This document shows positions 62,601 to 64,000 of a DNA stretch of 64,000 nucleotides, piece after piece. Origin of the DNA: Promethearchaeota archaeon. Its GTDB lineage: Archaea > Asgardarchaeota > Lokiarchaeia > Sigyniarchaeales > SOKP01. The translations under genes were made by a program, and so were the position numbers. The notes under the pieces are model-generated. The model had not been told where the DNA came from. It did no database searches and saw only the letters and a list, made by a program, of their open reading frames with translations. The first letter of the stretch is position 1, and the number at the start of each line of letters is the position of its first letter. The stretch is taken from contig JAHLWS010000049.1 in the NCBI GenBank assembly GCA_019057795.1, positions 90,696 to 154,695 of the forward strand, written 5' to 3'.

Positions 62601-63557
62601 ATGGAAGACATAAAAAGTCTACAAATCCCAATTCCAGGAAGAATTTGCTTGATGGGTGATAAGGTTGATCTATTGGGAAAACCTGTTATAGCTATGGCAA
62701 TAAACTTAATGATGAGGTTCAATTACATAGATAGGTCTGACGACATAATTGAATTTTATAGCCATGATACGAAAGAAAGAATTAAGTTTAATTTGGGTGA
62801 ATCACCTCCAAGAAATATTGATTTAAGTTATTGGAGTGTTTTGTATGAACGGTTGAAAGAAAAAATTACCCATGGATTTGTTTTAGAAGTTAAATCTGAT
62901 ATTCCTATAGGCGTAGGATTATCTACATCGGCAGCAATTTCCGTAGGATTTTTACGAACAATGAGCGAAGCTTTTTCTTTTAACCTTTCTAGCAATGAAA
63001 TCGCCGAACTTGCATATTTGGGAGAGAATCACGATTTAGGCATTCAATGTGGAAGAATGGATCAATATAGCATAGCTCATGGTGGTATAACTTTTATTCA
63101 TACCAATGAAAATCCTAGAGTTGAACAGCTAGATATTAGTTATCTACCAATCGTTGTAGGGGATTCAATTGAAGAAAGAAAAGCTGGAACAATATTAAAT
63201 AGAATTAAAAGACAAATCAGAGAAAAAGATTCCCTAACATTAAATGCCTTTAAGGTAATTGAGGATTGTGTAAATCAAGGCAAACAAGCATTATTGAAAA
63301 GCGATTTTAAAAAGTTTGGAATGTACATGGATATTCAGCAAGAACAAGAAATTATCCTAGACACAGCAACAGAAAAGATATTGAAATTATGTAAAGCAGC
63401 TAAAAATGCTGGTGCTTTTGGAGCAAAACAAATGGGTGCTGGGGGAGGCGGTTGTATGCTCGCAATTGCTCCTGGAAAGCAAGAGGAAGTTTCTCGAGCT
63501 ATAGAAAAAGCAGGCGGGAGAGCATGGATTTTTGACATATTTAATTATAAATCTTAA
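62601..63557 (+). CDS. GHMP-family kinase
   Basis: A 318-residue GHMP kinase. The ATP-binding glycine-serine loop is SDIPIGVGLSTSAAISVGFL, preceded by PGRICLMGDKVDLLG (the family's N-terminal substrate segment), and the C-terminal motif 3 is AFGAKQMGAGGGGCMLAIAPG. The aspartate in QCGRMDQYS fits the galactokinase/mevalonate kinase active site. Sugar kinases (galactose, heptose) are more likely than mevalonate kinase from the N-terminus, but the substrate is open. Confidence 0.88.
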   Translation: MEDIKSLQIPIPGRICLMGDKVDLLGKPVIAMAINLMMRFNYIDRSDDIIEFYSHDTKERIKFNLGESPPRNIDLSYWSVLYERLKEKITHGFVLEVKSDIPIGVGLSTSAAISVGFLRTMSEAFSFNLSSNEIAELAYLGENHDLGIQCGRMDQYSIAHGGITFIHTNENPRVEQLDISYLPIVVGDSIEERKAGTILNRIKRQIREKDSLTLNAFKVIEDCVNQGKQALLKSDFKKFGMYMDIQQEQEIILDTATEKILKLCKAAKNAGAFGAKQMGAGGGGCMLAIAPGKQEEVSRAIEKAGGRAWIFDIFNYKS

Positions 63558-63714
63558 GAAAATAAAAGAAAATTTTTTAACTGGTTCAAAAACTCATATT
63601 CCTCATCTCGTATTTTTTTATATAAGGTTTCTTATAAGGAAGCTTGTAAGACTTATTTCAAATAGAAATATTTAAAGTTCTATAAAATATAAAATAAAAC
63701 ATTTAAAGCAATTA

Positions 63715-63906
63715 ATGATCGTTAATATTATGGAAAAAGAGAAGAAGGTTTTTACTTTAGAACAACATAAAATAGCGAAAATGGGTCCTGAATTCATTGT
63801 AGTAATCCCTAGAAAAATTATTCAGTATAAAATTATTGATCCTGGGAAACTTTATAACATTCATTTTGAAGAGGTTGTTGAAGAAAAGAAAGAAAATGAA
63901 AGTTAA
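63715..63906 (+). CDS. AbrB-like swapped-hairpin small protein
   Basis: A 63-residue protein. AKMGPEFIVVIPRKIIQYKIIDPGKLYNIHFEEV resembles the AbrB/MazE looped-hinge fold (G...VxIPkxi...i.pGd.v.v), which dimerises and binds DNA, often as a transcription factor or antitoxin. There is no toxin gene beside it. A later ATG at codon 6 is an alternative start. It overlaps the convergent partial gene by 4 bases. Confidence 0.5.
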   Translation: MIVNIMEKEKKVFTLEQHKIAKMGPEFIVVIPRKIIQYKIIDPGKLYNIHFEEVVEEKKENES

Positions 63907-64000
63907 ACTTCTTCTCGATATGAAAGATTATCAATTATAGTAAAGCCTATATTATTCTCCTTTAAGAGTTTTATTATCTGGAGATTATAATCTAATCGCA
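63903..64000 (-). CDS. C-terminal end of a gene running off the window
   Basis: The last 32 codons of a minus-strand gene are present and read RLDYNLQIIKLLKENNIGF and onward to SYREEV before TAA. The pattern (helix, then IGFTIIDN strand) is that of an alpha/beta protein, but too little is visible to name it. Confidence 0.35.
   Translation of the reverse strand, partial: RLDYNLQIIKLLKENNIGFTIIDNLSYREEV

Noticed and set aside
1..64000. tRNA or rRNA genes, CRISPR arrays
   Set aside because: No tRNA-like T-loop (GTTCRAATC with a cloverleaf), no rRNA segments and no regularly spaced direct repeats were noticed on either strand; a dedicated scan was not possible.

Overview
The window is low-G+C DNA (around 30% by eye) densely packed with archaeal genes, and it most likely comes from an Asgard archaeon of the Lokiarchaeia type. 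Evidence for archaea: a group II chaperonin (thermosome), archaeal-type AspRS and ThrRS, type 2 methionine aminopeptidase, Pth2, TruD, CTP-dependent riboflavin kinase beside an FAD-synthetase-like nucleotidyltransferase, Alba, eL40 and eL38. Evidence for Asgard: a profilin-like protein, two Ras/Rab-like small GTPases, a complete JAMM-motif Rpn11/CSN5-like metalloprotease, a probable BRO1-like helical protein, a translin-family protein, and a cytosolic reductive-dehalogenase-like Fe-S protein.

Layout. 1-16 kb: partial Gfo/Idh/MocA oxidoreductase, RdhA-like protein, a GYD/Lin0512/Tag group, a TIM-barrel glycosidase-like protein, a small GTPase, a putative regulator, two tandem acyl-CoA synthetase paralogues, a large exported protein, membrane proteins and a LolD/FtsX-like ABC pair. 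16-31 kb is the accessory-looking part: profilin, a TnpB element, a histone-deacetylase-family protein, metabolic hydrolases, one-piece L-serine dehydratase, a G+C-richer corrinoid methyltransferase pair, and scattered copies of two very small gene families. 30-46 kb is the information-processing core: thermosome, eL40, then eL38/NusA-like/Pth2/TruD, a DNA methyltransferase, AspRS, MetAP2, a nucleotidyltransferase, Alba, the JAMM protein, a P-loop kinase and PRPP synthetase. 46-64 kb: IscU-like scaffold, membrane proteins, BRO1-like protein, ATP-grasp ligase, an acyltransferase with a decayed second copy, a second GTPase, ThrRS, translin, the flavin-cofactor pair, a CDP-alcohol phosphatidyltransferase, a GHMP kinase and an AbrB-like protein.

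Three observations stand out. (1) A 26-residue C-terminal module recurs in separate places. Two full copies differ at seven bases, all synonymous, and a related small ORF family with a KGRxVVNPT motif sits beside them; this looks like an undescribed small mobile or shuffled cassette. (2) Several genes have a reading frame and homology that begin where there is no ATG, GTG or TTG, but where ATA, ATT or ATC sits at the expected place, sometimes behind a Shine-Dalgarno sequence. (3) Cytoskeletal, trafficking and ubiquitin-type eukaryotic-signature proteins are spread through the window. All assignments come from reading the sequence; no database search was run. No tRNA, rRNA or CRISPR array was recognised.
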